Assembly: GCF_044465595.1 (NCBI RefSeq)
Contig: NZ_JBITLV010000007.1
Location: forward strand, 62,001-126,000
Direction of reading: 5' to 3'
Length of the DNA: 64,000 nt
Origin: Spongisporangium articulatum
GTDB lineage: Bacteria; Actinomycetota; Actinomycetes; Actinomycetales; Kineosporiaceae
A model generated the notes under the pieces. It saw only the letters and a list, made by a program, of their open reading frames with translations, was not told where the DNA came from and searched no databases. The stretch's first letter is position 1. Each line of letters begins with the position of its first letter. The position numbers and the translations under genes are program-made. This document shows, piece after piece, positions 28,490 to 36,703 of the stretch.

Positions 28490-29314
28490 GTGACGATCGT
28501 CAGCGTGTGCAGCCTGAAGGGTGGCGTCGGGAAGACGTCGGTGGTTCTCGGTCTCGCGTCCGCAGCGCTCGCCAAGGGGGTGCCGACGCTCGTCGTCGAC
28601 CTCGACCCGCAGTCCGACGCGACGCTCGCGCTCGACGTCGACGCGGAGGGCGCCACGAACGCCGCGACCGTCCTCGGCGCTCCCCGGCGCAGCGCCGGCA
28701 AGCTGGTGCCCGCGCGCAGCAATTGGGCCGGGGACGACGAGTCGGCCGTGCTCGACGTCATCCCCGGGTCGCCCGACATCGCCGCCCTGGACCGGCCGTC
28801 GGGTTCCGAGCGGACGCTGGCCCGGCTGTCGACCGCGCTGGGCGCCCTCAGCCAGTACCGGCTGGTGCTGGTCGACTGCCCGCCGTCGCTGGGCACCATC
28901 ACCCGCTCCGGGCTGGGGGCCAGCCACCGGGCGATCGTCGTGACCGAACCGGCCCTGTTCTCGGTGACCGCCGCCGACCGGGCGCTGCACGCCATCAACG
29001 ACGTGCGGCGCAGCAGCGCTCCGGCCCTGCAGCCGCTCGGTGTGGTGGTGAACCGGTTCCGGGAACGCTCCCCCGAGCACAAGTTCCGGTTGCAGGAGCT
29101 GAGCGACATGTTCGGCCCGCTGATCCTCGGCCCGACGATCCGGGAGCGCTCGGCGCTGCAGCAGGCCCAGGGGGCCAGCCAGCCCATCCACCGGTGGCCC
29201 GGTGAGCCCGCCCACGAGCTGGCCGCCGCGTTCGACGCCCACCTGGCCCGGATCCTGCGCGCCAACCTCCGCGGCACTCGCGGCCGCGCGGCCGCCCTCG
29301 CCGTCCCGTCGTGA
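28490..29314 (+). CDS. ParA/MinD-family ATPase, orphan
   Basis: A 274-residue deviant Walker-A ATPase: CSLKGGVGKTSVVLGLASA (signature Lys in KGGVGKT), VVDLDPQSDATLAL, and VLVDCPPSLGTITRSGL. No ParB or parS lies next to it, so it is an orphan ParA that may position a complex or regulator at the membrane or nucleoid. It sits in the gcvP-mcdR-ftsR division-control block. GTG 28490 is chosen for the leaderless promoter; a frame opens further upstream but crosses the gcvP leader. Its stop lies inside a long inverted repeat. Confidence 0.87.
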   Translation: MTIVSVCSLKGGVGKTSVVLGLASAALAKGVPTLVVDLDPQSDATLALDVDAEGATNAATVLGAPRRSAGKLVPARSNWAGDDESAVLDVIPGSPDIAALDRPSGSERTLARLSTALGALSQYRLVLVDCPPSLGTITRSGLGASHRAIVVTEPALFSVTAADRALHAINDVRRSSAPALQPLGVVVNRFRERSPEHKFRLQELSDMFGPLILGPTIRERSALQQAQGASQPIHRWPGEPAHELAAAFDAHLARILRANLRGTRGRAAALAVPS

Positions 29315-29393
29315 TCATGGAAACTTCTACCCTCTGGCGTGATCACCGCCCACCCGTCGATGCGCGGGGAGAGTAGAAGTTTCCATGATCACG
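29310..29393. repeat. 21-bp perfect inverted repeat with 42-bp spacer, AT-rich
   Basis: Left arm 29310-29330 (CGTGATCATGGAAACTTCTA plus C) and right arm 29373-29393 are exact reverse complements. The arms are only about 43% GC in DNA well above 70%. It lies between the convergent parA-like and MerR genes and includes the parA stop codon, so it can act as a bidirectional terminator. Its size and base composition also fit a dispersed palindromic element. Confidence 0.85.
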
Positions 29394-29402
29394 ACATGAG
29401 AA

Positions 29403-29969
29403 CTAGCCCGTGGCGCGCTGCGCCCTTCGGGCCGCGAGCTCGTCGACGCCCTCGGCCTCCGTGCGCTCGACCGGCAGCTCGGCCAGCGAGACCTCGACCT
29501 CGCGCCAGACCCGGCCGACGGCGATGCCGAACACGCCCTGCCCGCCCTGGACCAGGTCGATGACCTCGTCGGCCGACGTGCACTCGTAGACGCTGGCCCC
29601 GTCGCTCATCAGCGTGATCTGGGCGAGGTCGTCGACCCCACGGTCACGCAGGTGGGTCACGGCGATGCGGATCTGGTGCAGCGAGACCCCGGTGTCGAGC
29701 AGGCGCTTGACCACCTTCAGGACCAGGATGTCGCGGAAGCTGTAGAGCCGGGAGGTGCCCGACCCGCCCGCGTTGCGCACGCTCGGCTCGACCAGGCCCG
29801 TGCGGGCCCAGTAGTCGAGCTGGCGGTAGCTGATGCCGGCGGCCTTGGCCGCCACCGGACCGCGGTAGCCGGCCTGCTCGTCGAGCTCCGGCAGGTCCTC
29901 CGTGAAGAGCATGCCCTGAGCCGCGGCCACGTGACCGGAGGACTGCCCCGGTTCGCTGCGCTCGCTCAC
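29403..29969 (-). CDS. MerR-family regulator (Rv1830/McdR type)
   Basis: A 188-residue MerR-like regulator matching M. tuberculosis Rv1830, linked to growth and cell division control. The winged HTH covers about 34-110 (GYRGPVAAKAAGISYRQLDYWARTGLVEPS, TSRLYSFRDILVLKVVKRLLDTGVSLHQIR). The C-terminal part (about 115-165) is a conserved effector-like domain without metal-binding Cys. The GTG at 29969 is served by GAGGAGG 7 nt upstream. The 164-bp gap upstream holds GTTTCC/GGAAC dyad near 30045 but no clear promoter. Confidence 0.88.
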   Translation of the reverse strand: MSERSEPGQSSGHVAAAQGMLFTEDLPELDEQAGYRGPVAAKAAGISYRQLDYWARTGLVEPSVRNAGGSGTSRLYSFRDILVLKVVKRLLDTGVSLHQIRIAVTHLRDRGVDDLAQITLMSDGASVYECTSADEVIDLVQGGQGVFGIAVGRVWREVEVSLAELPVERTEAEGVDELAARRAQRATG

Positions 29970-30133
29970 GCGGTGCCTCCTCGGTTCGGACGATTGCGAC
30001 GAACCGGGCGGAATGACACCGGTCGAACTACAGCCGCGACGTTTCCTTTGGAACGGTAGGCGCCCGGCCCGGCAGCGTCAACGAGGTGCCCCACGAGTCC
30101 CGCGCGTGTCGGCCGGCGACTCACCCCGGCTGC

Positions 30134-30631
30134 TCAGGACTCGGGCTTGTCCGTGGGGCCGGCTCCGGTCTCGCCGAAGTCCTCGGGCGAGATCTGGTCG
30201 AGGAACTCCCGGAACTTCTCGACCTCGTCCTCGTCCTCGTCGGGCACCGCGACGCCGCCCGCCTCCAGCACCTCGTCGGCCCCCACGATGCGGCAGCCGA
30301 CCCGCAGGGCCAGGGCGATCGCGTCGGACGAACGGGACCCGATCGTCACGCCCCCGTCGAAGACCAGCTCGGCGTGGAAGATGCTGTCCCGGATCGCGAT
30401 GATCCGGACCTCCTGCAGCGTGCGGCCCAGCCCCTCGATGACATCCTTCAGGAGGTCGTGGGTCAGCGGCCGGGGCGGGACGACGCCCTGCTGGGCGTAC
30501 GCGATGGCGCTGGCCTCCGGGGCCCCCACCCAGATCGGCAGGTAACGGTCGCCGTCCCGTTCCCGCAACAGCACGATCGGGTTGTTGGACGGCAACTCGA
30601 CCCGAACCCCGACCACGTCCAGCTCCCGCAT
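30134..30631 (-). CDS. Bifunctional nuclease family protein (DUF151)
   Basis: A 165-residue DUF151 protein, syntenic with Rv1829. The DUF151 fold (about 1-135) shows VVLLRERDGDRYLPIWVGAPEASAIA-type features (NPIVLLRERDGDRYLPIWVG) and SRSSDAIALALRVGCRI. Plant homologues have RNase and DNase activity; in bacteria the role is unproven. The C-terminal 30 residues are acidic. ATG 30631; GGTGACGGG precedes it. Two 14-bp tandem repeats lie upstream. Confidence 0.88.
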   Translation of the reverse strand: MRELDVVGVRVELPSNNPIVLLRERDGDRYLPIWVGAPEASAIAYAQQGVVPPRPLTHDLLKDVIEGLGRTLQEVRIIAIRDSIFHAELVFDGGVTIGSRSSDAIALALRVGCRIVGADEVLEAGGVAVPDEDEDEVEKFREFLDQISPEDFGETGAGPTDKPES

Positions 30632-30660
30632 CCCGTCACCGTACCTCTACGACGGATCAG

Positions 30661-30688
30661 TGACGACCGAACGGTGACGACCGAACGG
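30661..30688. repeat. 14-bp tandem repeat (2 exact copies)
   Basis: TGACGACCGAACGG at 30661-30674 and 30675-30688, followed by a partial third unit. It fills half of the 65-bp gap between ftsR and the DUF151 gene and may be a regulator site for the latter. Confidence 0.7.
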
Positions 30689-30696
30689 TGACGCGA

Positions 30697-31449
30697 TCAG
30701 TGCCCGGCCCGGTCGAGGGCGGTCTTGACCAGCACGGCGTGCAACCGCAGGCACAGCGCCGTCAACTCGCGACCGAGCTCCTCGGCGCGGGCCGCGGACT
30801 CCGGGTTGCGCTGGTGGCGCACCGGGTTGACCACCTGCTCGACCAGGCCGGCCTCCCGGTCGGCGGCCGAACGGAACGAGCGCAGGTGCCGGGCTCCGAT
30901 CCCGAAATCGGCCAGCTGGCGGGCGGTCGCGGCGATCAGCACGGCGTCCTCGTCGTACCCGGCCGACGGCGTGCCCGGCGTCCCGGTGCGCGGCGAGACC
31001 AGCCCGTGCGACTCCAGGTCGGCCAGCAGGGCCTCGTCGATCTGGGCCGAGGCGAGCAGCTGCGCGCGGGACAGCCGGCGCTCCTGCGGCGGTTCCGGCT
31101 CGTGCTGCTCGCTCGAGCTGACCAGCCGGGGAGCCCGCGGACCGCCCCGGGTGACCGGGGGCTCGAGACCCTGGTCGAGCCGTTCGAGGTGGTCGCGGAT
31201 CACCCGCAGCGGCAGGTAGTGGTCGCGTTGGACGCCCAGCACGTACCGCAGGCGGTCGACGTCGGCGGGCGAGAACTTCCGGTAGCCGCTGGCCGTGCGC
31301 TCGGGCTCGACGAGGCCCTGGTCCTCCAGGAACCGGATCTTCGAGATCGAGATGTCGGGGAAGTCGGGGCGCAACAAGGCCAGCACGGCGCCGATGTTCA
31401 TCGACGCCGGACCGCTCGCGCGGGCGCCCTCGCCCCGGGCCGGACTCAA
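30697..31449 (-). CDS. ftsR: MerR-family cell-division regulator FtsR
   Basis: A 250-residue regulator matching Corynebacterium FtsR, an activator of ftsZ, and Rv1828. The N-terminal MerR HTH (about 17-90) reads NIGAVLALLRPDFPDISISKIRFLEDQGLV and then YRKFSPADVDRLRYVL. The C-terminal dimerisation/effector domain (about 135-245) includes GYDEDAVLIAATARQLADFGI. The TTG at 31449, 2 nt after the garA stop, gives the N-terminal length seen in Rv1828; the ATG at 31401 is the alternative. Coupled to garA. Confidence 0.9.
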   Translation of the reverse strand: MSPARGEGARASGPASMNIGAVLALLRPDFPDISISKIRFLEDQGLVEPERTASGYRKFSPADVDRLRYVLGVQRDHYLPLRVIRDHLERLDQGLEPPVTRGGPRAPRLVSSSEQHEPEPPQERRLSRAQLLASAQIDEALLADLESHGLVSPRTGTPGTPSAGYDEDAVLIAATARQLADFGIGARHLRSFRSAADREAGLVEQVVNPVRHQRNPESAARAEELGRELTALCLRLHAVLVKTALDRAGH

Positions 31450-31451
31450 GG

Positions 31452-31919
31452 TCAGGCCGTCCGCCGGCTCGGGTGGAAGACCAGCCGGTACTTGCCGATC
31501 TGCACCTCGTCGCCGTCGGCCAGCACGGCGGAGTCGATCCGGTCCTTGTCGACGTACGTGCCGTTCAGGCTGCCCACGTCGCGCACGACGAACGCCCCGC
31601 CCTCGCGGACGAACTCGGCGTGCGTGCGGGAGACCGTGACGTCGTCCAGGAAGATGTCCGAGTCGGGCCGGCGGCCCGCGGTGGTGCGGTCGGCATCGAG
31701 CAGGAATCGGGCTCCGGCGTTGGGCCCGCGCTGCACGATCAACAGCGCAGAGCCCTCGGGCAGCGCGTCGATCGCGGCCTGGTCCGCAGTGCTGAGACCG
31801 GCCTCGGCCGCCTCGATCGCCTCGGTCGTGGACAGTGCGCCGAACGACATCGTCGTGTCGGCGCCCCGGCCGTCCGCCGCGGGGCCGCCTGCGGGCTCGC
31901 GGCTGTCCGGCTCCGACAT
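31452..31919 (-). CDS. garA: FHA-domain metabolic switch protein GarA/OdhI
   Basis: A 155-residue phospho-dependent regulator. In mycobacteria GarA binds and inhibits 2-oxoglutarate decarboxylase and NAD-glutamate dehydrogenase and activates glutamate synthase, until PknB/PknG phosphorylate its N-terminal Thr pair. Here DTTMSFG holds Thr22 and Thr23 in the equivalent place. The FHA domain (about 65-145) has GRRPDSDIFLDDVTVSRTHAEF and GSLNGTYVDKD, the phosphothreonine site. ATG 31919. Confidence 0.95.
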   Translation of the reverse strand: MSEPDSREPAGGPAADGRGADTTMSFGALSTTEAIEAAEAGLSTADQAAIDALPEGSALLIVQRGPNAGARFLLDADRTTAGRRPDSDIFLDDVTVSRTHAEFVREGGAFVVRDVGSLNGTYVDKDRIDSAVLADGDEVQIGKYRLVFHPSRRTA

Positions 31920-31947
31920 CGTGCGCTCCCTCGACTCGACCCTTACT

Positions 31948-31969
31948 GGCTGCAGATGTGCAGGCAGCC
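31948..31969. other. Short inverted repeat between gcvH and garA
   Basis: GGCTGC (31948-31953) and GCAGCC (31964-31969) form a 6-bp stem with a 10-nt loop in the 82-bp gap. It could be a weak attenuator after gcvH or a regulator site before garA. Confidence 0.35.
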
Positions 31970-32001
31970 TAACCCTCGACGAGGCCTTGAGACAGTCGAC
32001 C

Positions 32002-32382
32002 TCACTCGAGGCCCGACGTGTACGCGGCGACGTCCATCAGGTCGCCCGGCTCGTCCGACACCTGGACCTCGAACATCCACCCCTCGCCGTACGGGTCGGA
32101 GTTGACCAGTTCGGGCGTGGCGTCGAGGGCCGCGTTCGTGGTGACCACCGTCCCGGACACGGGCGCGTAGATGTCGCTGACGCTCTTCGTCGACTCGACC
32201 TCGCCGCAGGTGCCCCCCGCCACGACGACGTCGCCCTCGGCCGGCAACGTCACGTAGACGATGTCCCCGAGCGCGTCCTGGGCGAACGCGGTGATGCCGA
32301 CGCGGGCGATGCCGCCCTCGAGCCGGACCCACTCGTGCTCGGCGGTGTACTTCAGGTCGTCCGGGTACTCGAAGTCGGGCAC
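32002..32382 (-). CDS. gcvH: Glycine cleavage system H-protein
   Basis: The 126-residue lipoyl carrier shuttling the aminomethyl intermediate between P-, T- and L-proteins. The lipoylated residue is Lys66 in ESTKSVSD, and AEHEWVR and GITAFAQDALGDIVYVTLP are family hallmarks. The GTG at 32382 has GAGGAG 7 nt upstream. It lies in the garA-DUF881-pgsA block, as in M. tuberculosis Rv1826, rather than with gcvP. Confidence 0.97.
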   Translation of the reverse strand: MPDFEYPDDLKYTAEHEWVRLEGGIARVGITAFAQDALGDIVYVTLPAEGDVVVAGGTCGEVESTKSVSDIYAPVSGTVVTTNAALDATPELVNSDPYGEGWMFEVQVSDEPGDLMDVAAYTSGLE

Positions 32383-32395
32383 CGTGTCTCCTCTT

Positions 32396-33163
32396 TCAGC
32401 CGGCGGCGCGGGTCGCCGAGATGGTCAGTCGCTCGCTGCGGAGCACGCTACCGTGCGCGCCCACCTGATCGAGGCTGTCCATCACGCCGCCCGGGATCTT
32501 CAGCGCCGAGTCCATCGTCTCGGGCGAACCGATCGCCGTGATCAGGTAGGCGGGGCGCACCCGGGTCCCGGACACCTCGACCCCGTCCTGCCCGACCGCC
32601 TCGGGGTCGGTGAACGCCGTGCTGGCCACGATCCGGACGGCTCCGGTCGTGGCCGGGACCGGGGTGGCGCCCGCCGTGGCCGACGAACCCGCCGCGGAGG
32701 GTGCCGCTCCCACGGCCGTGCCGATCTGCATCGCCTCGGCCCCGGCGTCGCGCAGTTCCTGGACGGCGTTCAGCACCGCGTTCGCGCGCACGTTGCCGTC
32801 GGGGTCGTCGATCCGCAGCACGATCCCGGGCCCGGTCGCGGGCACGGTGCCGGCCAGGATCTGCAGGTCGGTCAGCCGCTTGCGCACCTGGGTCTCGACG
32901 GCCTGGGCCTGGTCGGTACCGGTGCGCAGTTCCTGCTCCTGCTGCTGGAGCTCCTGGGTCTCGCGGTCGACCTGCGCGGACTTCTCGTTCACCGTGCCGA
33001 GGATCTGGACCAGGTCGGACTGGCTGAGCGACGCATAGCCGCCGGTGCTGGTCTGGCGGACCTGGACGACGAGCGAGAACCCCAGCGCGGCCAGCAGGAC
33101 GGCGGCCAGCACCGTGGCGCGTCCGAACCGCCGCCGGTGCTGGGGCTTGTGCACCTCGCTCAT
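32396..33163 (-). CDS. DUF881 membrane-anchored protein (Rv1825 type)
   Basis: 255 residues: a short basic N-terminus, one TM helix (about 17-34), a coiled-coil segment with EQELQQQ-type heptads (about 55-95), and an extracytoplasmic DUF881 domain (about 95-250; GPGIVLRIDDPDGNVRANAV, PAYLITAIG). The family is present in sporulating firmicutes and actinobacteria as a set with the small basic protein and is thought to act at the envelope or septum. It is one of two paralogues flanking sbp. Confidence 0.87.
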   Translation of the reverse strand: MSEVHKPQHRRRFGRATVLAAVLLAALGFSLVVQVRQTSTGGYASLSQSDLVQILGTVNEKSAQVDRETQELQQQEQELRTGTDQAQAVETQVRKRLTDLQILAGTVPATGPGIVLRIDDPDGNVRANAVLNAVQELRDAGAEAMQIGTAVGAAPSAAGSSATAGATPVPATTGAVRIVASTAFTDPEAVGQDGVEVSGTRVRPAYLITAIGSPETMDSALKIPGGVMDSLDQVGAHGSVLRSERLTISATRAAG

Positions 33164-33492
33164 GCCTTGAACAGGTGGCGCCGGATCGCCGCCGCGTTGG
33201 AGAAGATCCGGATGCCGAGGACGACGACCACGCCGGTGGACAGCTGGGCCCCGACCCCGAGGTGGTCACCGAGGTAGACGATCAGAGCGGCCACGACCAC
33301 GTTGGACAGGAAGGAGACCACGAAGACCCGGTCGTCGAAGATGCCGTCGAGCAGGGCCCGCAGACCGCCGAACACGGCGTCGAGCGCGGCGACGACGGCG
33401 ATCGGCAGGTAGGGCAGCAACCAGGCGGGCACCGTCGGGGAGAAGATCAGGCCGGCGGCGATGCCGATCAGCAGGCCGAGAGCGGCGATCAC
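33160..33492 (-). CDS. Small basic protein (DUF1290)
   Basis: A 110-residue integral membrane protein with three TM helices, counterpart of Rv1824 and of B. subtilis Sbp in the ftsZ region. Conserved parts: IAAGLIFSPTVPAWLLPYLPIAVVAALDAVFGG and the FLSNVVVAALIVYLGD helix. Function unknown. It overlaps both flanking DUF881 genes by 4 bp, so the three proteins are translationally coupled and probably one complex. Confidence 0.9.
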   Translation of the reverse strand: MIAALGLLIGIAAGLIFSPTVPAWLLPYLPIAVVAALDAVFGGLRALLDGIFDDRVFVVSFLSNVVVAALIVYLGDHLGVGAQLSTGVVVVLGIRIFSNAAAIRRHLFKA

Positions 33493-34406
33493 GGTGTGCT
33501 TCCCTTCGTCGGTGCGGCCGAGTCGGTCGGGGCGGTCGAGACGGGTCGGGCCAGCCGCAGGGTGACCTGAGCGGCGGCCGGCAGCTCGAGCCGGTCACGG
33601 CCGTCGATCGACACCCGGATGCCGTTGTTGTCCCGCAGCGCCTGAACGTACGGCCCGGCGCTGCCCCCGGCGAACCGGGCCTGCAACGTGGCCGGGTCGC
33701 CGACGGCGTCGATCCGGTAGGGCGGGGCCGTCGGCCGGAAGTCCACCAGGATCGCCTGGCCGGCCGAGCGGATCGCCGACAGGGCGCTCAGGCGCTGCCC
33801 GTTCACCGCGACCGCCTGCGCCCCGGCGGCCCACAGCCCGTTGACCACGATCTGCAGGTCGACGTCCAGCACCACGCCGCCCCCGGCCGCCGGGTCGGCG
33901 CGTGGGTCGGTGCCGCCGACCGAGCCGCTGTCAGGGGCGTCGTCCACCCTGATCTCGACGCCCGGGCCGCGCACCGGCGACGCACCGGTCGCGGCGCTGA
34001 GCAGCTTCTCCTGGGCCTGCAGCTGCGCCCCGCGGTCGCCGAGGGCCTGCTGCTGGATCGCCGCGATCCGGGCGCGCAACTGCGCGTTGCGCTCCTCGCC
34101 CGACCTGACGTCGGCGTTGCGCTGCTCGATCCGCGCGGCCAGCTGGGTGCGCACCTTCGCGGCCGCGTCGGACGGCTCCCGGATGGCCAGCACGGAGACC
34201 GCCAGGCCGAACCCGGCCAGGACGGCGACCACGCCGGTCAGGCCGCGACCGGAGACCATGCGGAGGCGACGGACCCCGGTGAGGGGCGCGGCGTCGTCCG
34301 CCTGCTGTCTCCGGCGCTCCGCGGCCTGGGCGTAGCCCGGGTCGAGGGGGCGTTCCATGGCCTCCCGCAGGAGGGTCATGGACTCGTCGAGCCGGCGCGG
34401 GCTCAC
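33489..34406 (-). CDS. DUF881 membrane-anchored protein (Rv1823 type)
   Basis: 305 residues: a cytoplasmic N-terminus (about 1-50), a TM helix (GLTGVVAVLAGFGLAVSVLAI, about 53-75), a coiled coil, and the DUF881 domain (about 120-290; GPGVEIRVDDAPDSG, LVDFRPTAPPYRIDAVGDP). The GTG at 34406 overlaps the pgsA stop as GTGA. A longer frame extends upstream but only mirrors the pgsA sequence. Confidence 0.87.
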   Translation of the reverse strand: MSPRRLDESMTLLREAMERPLDPGYAQAAERRRQQADDAAPLTGVRRLRMVSGRGLTGVVAVLAGFGLAVSVLAIREPSDAAAKVRTQLAARIEQRNADVRSGEERNAQLRARIAAIQQQALGDRGAQLQAQEKLLSAATGASPVRGPGVEIRVDDAPDSGSVGGTDPRADPAAGGGVVLDVDLQIVVNGLWAAGAQAVAVNGQRLSALSAIRSAGQAILVDFRPTAPPYRIDAVGDPATLQARFAGGSAGPYVQALRDNNGIRVSIDGRDRLELPAAAQVTLRLARPVSTAPTDSAAPTKGSTP

Positions 34407-34999
34407 GAGGTCGCGACCTGGCGCCGGGCCCGGTGCAGGACGGCGGCCGACTGGCGCAGGTAGATCACCGCCGACCACACGTAGAGGCCGGCACCCCACC
34501 AGGCGAACGCCCAGCCGATCGGCTTCGAGACGTCGCCCACCAGGCCGTCCACGTGCCCGAGCAGCAGCAGCGGGAACGCGTACAGCAGGTTGAAGGTCGC
34601 GGCCTTGCCGATCAGGTTGACCGGCAGCGGCTCGTGCCCGGCCCGGCGCAGCACCAGCAGAGAACCGGTCAGCACGGCGTCGCGCAGGACGAGCAGGCCC
34701 ACGAGCCACCACGGCACGATCTCGCGGTAGGCGAGGCCGAGCAGCGTGACGAAGATGTAGAGCCGGTCCGCGAGCGGGTCGAGCAGGGCCCCGAACCGGG
34801 TGATCTGACCCCAGCGGCGGGCCAACCAACCGTCGAAGTAGTCCGTCCAGCCGGAGACCATCAGCACGACCAGAGCCAGCCAGTCGTGCTCGGTGACGAT
34901 CAGGACGGCGAAGACCGGCACGAGCACGAGCCGGAGCAGGCTGAGCACGTTCGGGATGGTCAGCAGTCGATCCCCGACCACCTGCTCGCTGTCCGACAC
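34403..34999 (-). CDS. pgsA: CDP-alcohol phosphatidyltransferase (PgsA family)
   Basis: A 198-residue membrane enzyme of phospholipid head-group transfer, syntenic with Rv1822 (PgsA2). The family catalytic motif DGx2ARx8Gx3Dx3D is complete: DGWLARRWGQITRFG then ALLDPLAD. Six TM helices are predicted. Phosphatidylglycerol-phosphate synthase is most likely, but cardiolipin or phosphatidylinositol-phosphate synthase cannot be excluded. I chose GTG 34999, with AGGAGGAG 9 nt upstream; a frame opens at 35050. Confidence 0.9.
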   Translation of the reverse strand: MSDSEQVVGDRLLTIPNVLSLLRLVLVPVFAVLIVTEHDWLALVVLMVSGWTDYFDGWLARRWGQITRFGALLDPLADRLYIFVTLLGLAYREIVPWWLVGLLVLRDAVLTGSLLVLRRAGHEPLPVNLIGKAATFNLLYAFPLLLLGHVDGLVGDVSKPIGWAFAWWGAGLYVWSAVIYLRQSAAVLHRARRQVATS

Positions 35000-35104
35000 T
35001 GGCTGTCCGCTCCTCCTCGACGCGCCCCCGCCCCCGGGCTGCACAGCCACAGCCTAGGCGGTGGGGGCGGGTCGAGGAGGCACCCCGTACTCACACGGGC
35101 GGCG

Positions 35105-36703
35105 TCAGGACCCGGACAGCGTGTGGGCGTCCGGGTCGTCGAGGGTGGACCGCGGGCCCGTGAACCAGTGCTTGACGTTCAGGTGCCACGCGACCCAGAG
35201 GCTGATCAGCAGGACGCCGAAGACGATCGGCGTGTAGTTGACCGCGGTCCAGGTGAAGTCCCCCACGCCGTCGGTCTTGTGGCCCGGGATGCCCTGCGGG
35301 ACGGTCGGGAACAGGAAGTAGATCGACGTCACGGTGATCTCGGCGACCGCCACGAGGCTCATCCACTTGTACTTCGAACCGAGGGTCCACGGACCGGGCG
35401 CGAACGAGTCGCCGGCCTTCCAGCGCAGGAAGATCGGGATGGCGAAGCAGACGTACAGGCCGATGACGCCGATCGAGACGACCGCGTAGAAGGCGGTCGG
35501 GGCGCCGCTGGGGCTCTTGTAGAGGGCGGGCAGGGTCAGGATGATGCCGACGAGCGCCGAGGCCAGCACCGCATTGCGCGGCACACCCTTGCCGTCGACC
35601 TTGCGCAGCGCCCCCGAGGCGGGCAGGGCGCCGTCCCGGCTGAAGGCGAACATCATCCGCGAGGTGGCGGTGAGACAGGCCGTGGTGCAGTAGATCTGGG
35701 CGCTCATGCTGATGAACACCACGATCTTGAACAGCGTCGAGGACAGCGCCCCGTCGAGCAGGGCGAAGATGCTGCCGGGGCCGTAGCCGTTGTCGACCGA
35801 GCTCAGCTTGTCCGGGTCGTTCACCGCGAACACGAACGACAGCAGGAGGATCCAGCCGCCGATGGCCGAGTAGAAGATCGACTGCCAGATGCCGCGGGCC
35901 GCGCCGTGCGCCGCGCCGTGGGTCTCCTCCGAGAGGTGGGCGGAGGCGTCGTACCCGGTGATCGTGTACTGGGTCAGCAGGAAGCCCAACGGCAGGACGG
36001 CGAACCAGAAGCCGAAGCCGTTCGACTCGCCGCCGAAGAAGCCGGAGTTGTTGATCCGCTCGGTGAACACGTACGACAGGCTCTGGTGGCTGTCCGGCCC
36101 GAAGATCATGATCGCGACCACGATCGCGGCCCCGAACACGTGCCACCAGACCGAGACGTTGTTGATGATCGCCAGCAGGTGCGAGCTGAAGACGTTGATC
36201 GAGATGACGACGGCCATCACCACGATGAACCAGAAGAACTGCTGGTACAGGTAGTTCCCGCCGAGGAAGCTCTCGGCGTACGAGTCCGAGAACAGGTCGA
36301 TGAAGACGTTCAGGAAGCTCGCCGCGCCGTAGGCGACCGACGCCAGGATGGCGATCAGCCCGACGAGGTTCAGCCAGCCCGTGTAGTAGCCGACCTTGGC
36401 GCCGCCGAGTTTCGCCGCCCACCAGTAGATCCCGCCGGACGTCGGGTAGGCCGACACCAGCTCCGACATGCAGAGCCCGATGATCAGGATGAACAGGGAG
36501 ATGACCGGCCAGCCGATCGAGATGGCGATCGGCCCGCCGTTGTTCCAGGCCTGGCCGAACGTGGTCAGACAGCCCGCCAGGATCGAGATGATCGAGAACG
36601 AGATGGCGAAGTTGGAGAAGGCGGACCAGGTCCGGGCCAGCTCCTGCTTGTAGCCGAGACTCGCGAGGGTGTCCTCGTCGGCGTTGCGCTGTTCGGTACT
36701 CAT
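35105..36703 (-). CDS. APC-superfamily amino acid/choline-type permease
   Basis: A 532-residue transporter with 12 TM helices of the amino acid/choline transporter (ACT) branch: LGYKQELARTWSAFSNFAISFSIIS, SAYPTSGGIYWWAAKLGG and GYDASAHLSEETHGA are typical. Relatives import GABA, choline, ethanolamine or amino acids. The ATG at 36703 overlaps the upstream kinase stop as ATGA. With a choline-kinase-like partner, an amino alcohol is the likeliest substrate, but this is inference. Confidence 0.88.
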   Translation of the reverse strand: MSTEQRNADEDTLASLGYKQELARTWSAFSNFAISFSIISILAGCLTTFGQAWNNGGPIAISIGWPVISLFILIIGLCMSELVSAYPTSGGIYWWAAKLGGAKVGYYTGWLNLVGLIAILASVAYGAASFLNVFIDLFSDSYAESFLGGNYLYQQFFWFIVVMAVVISINVFSSHLLAIINNVSVWWHVFGAAIVVAIMIFGPDSHQSLSYVFTERINNSGFFGGESNGFGFWFAVLPLGFLLTQYTITGYDASAHLSEETHGAAHGAARGIWQSIFYSAIGGWILLLSFVFAVNDPDKLSSVDNGYGPGSIFALLDGALSSTLFKIVVFISMSAQIYCTTACLTATSRMMFAFSRDGALPASGALRKVDGKGVPRNAVLASALVGIILTLPALYKSPSGAPTAFYAVVSIGVIGLYVCFAIPIFLRWKAGDSFAPGPWTLGSKYKWMSLVAVAEITVTSIYFLFPTVPQGIPGHKTDGVGDFTWTAVNYTPIVFGVLLISLWVAWHLNVKHWFTGPRSTLDDPDAHTLSGS

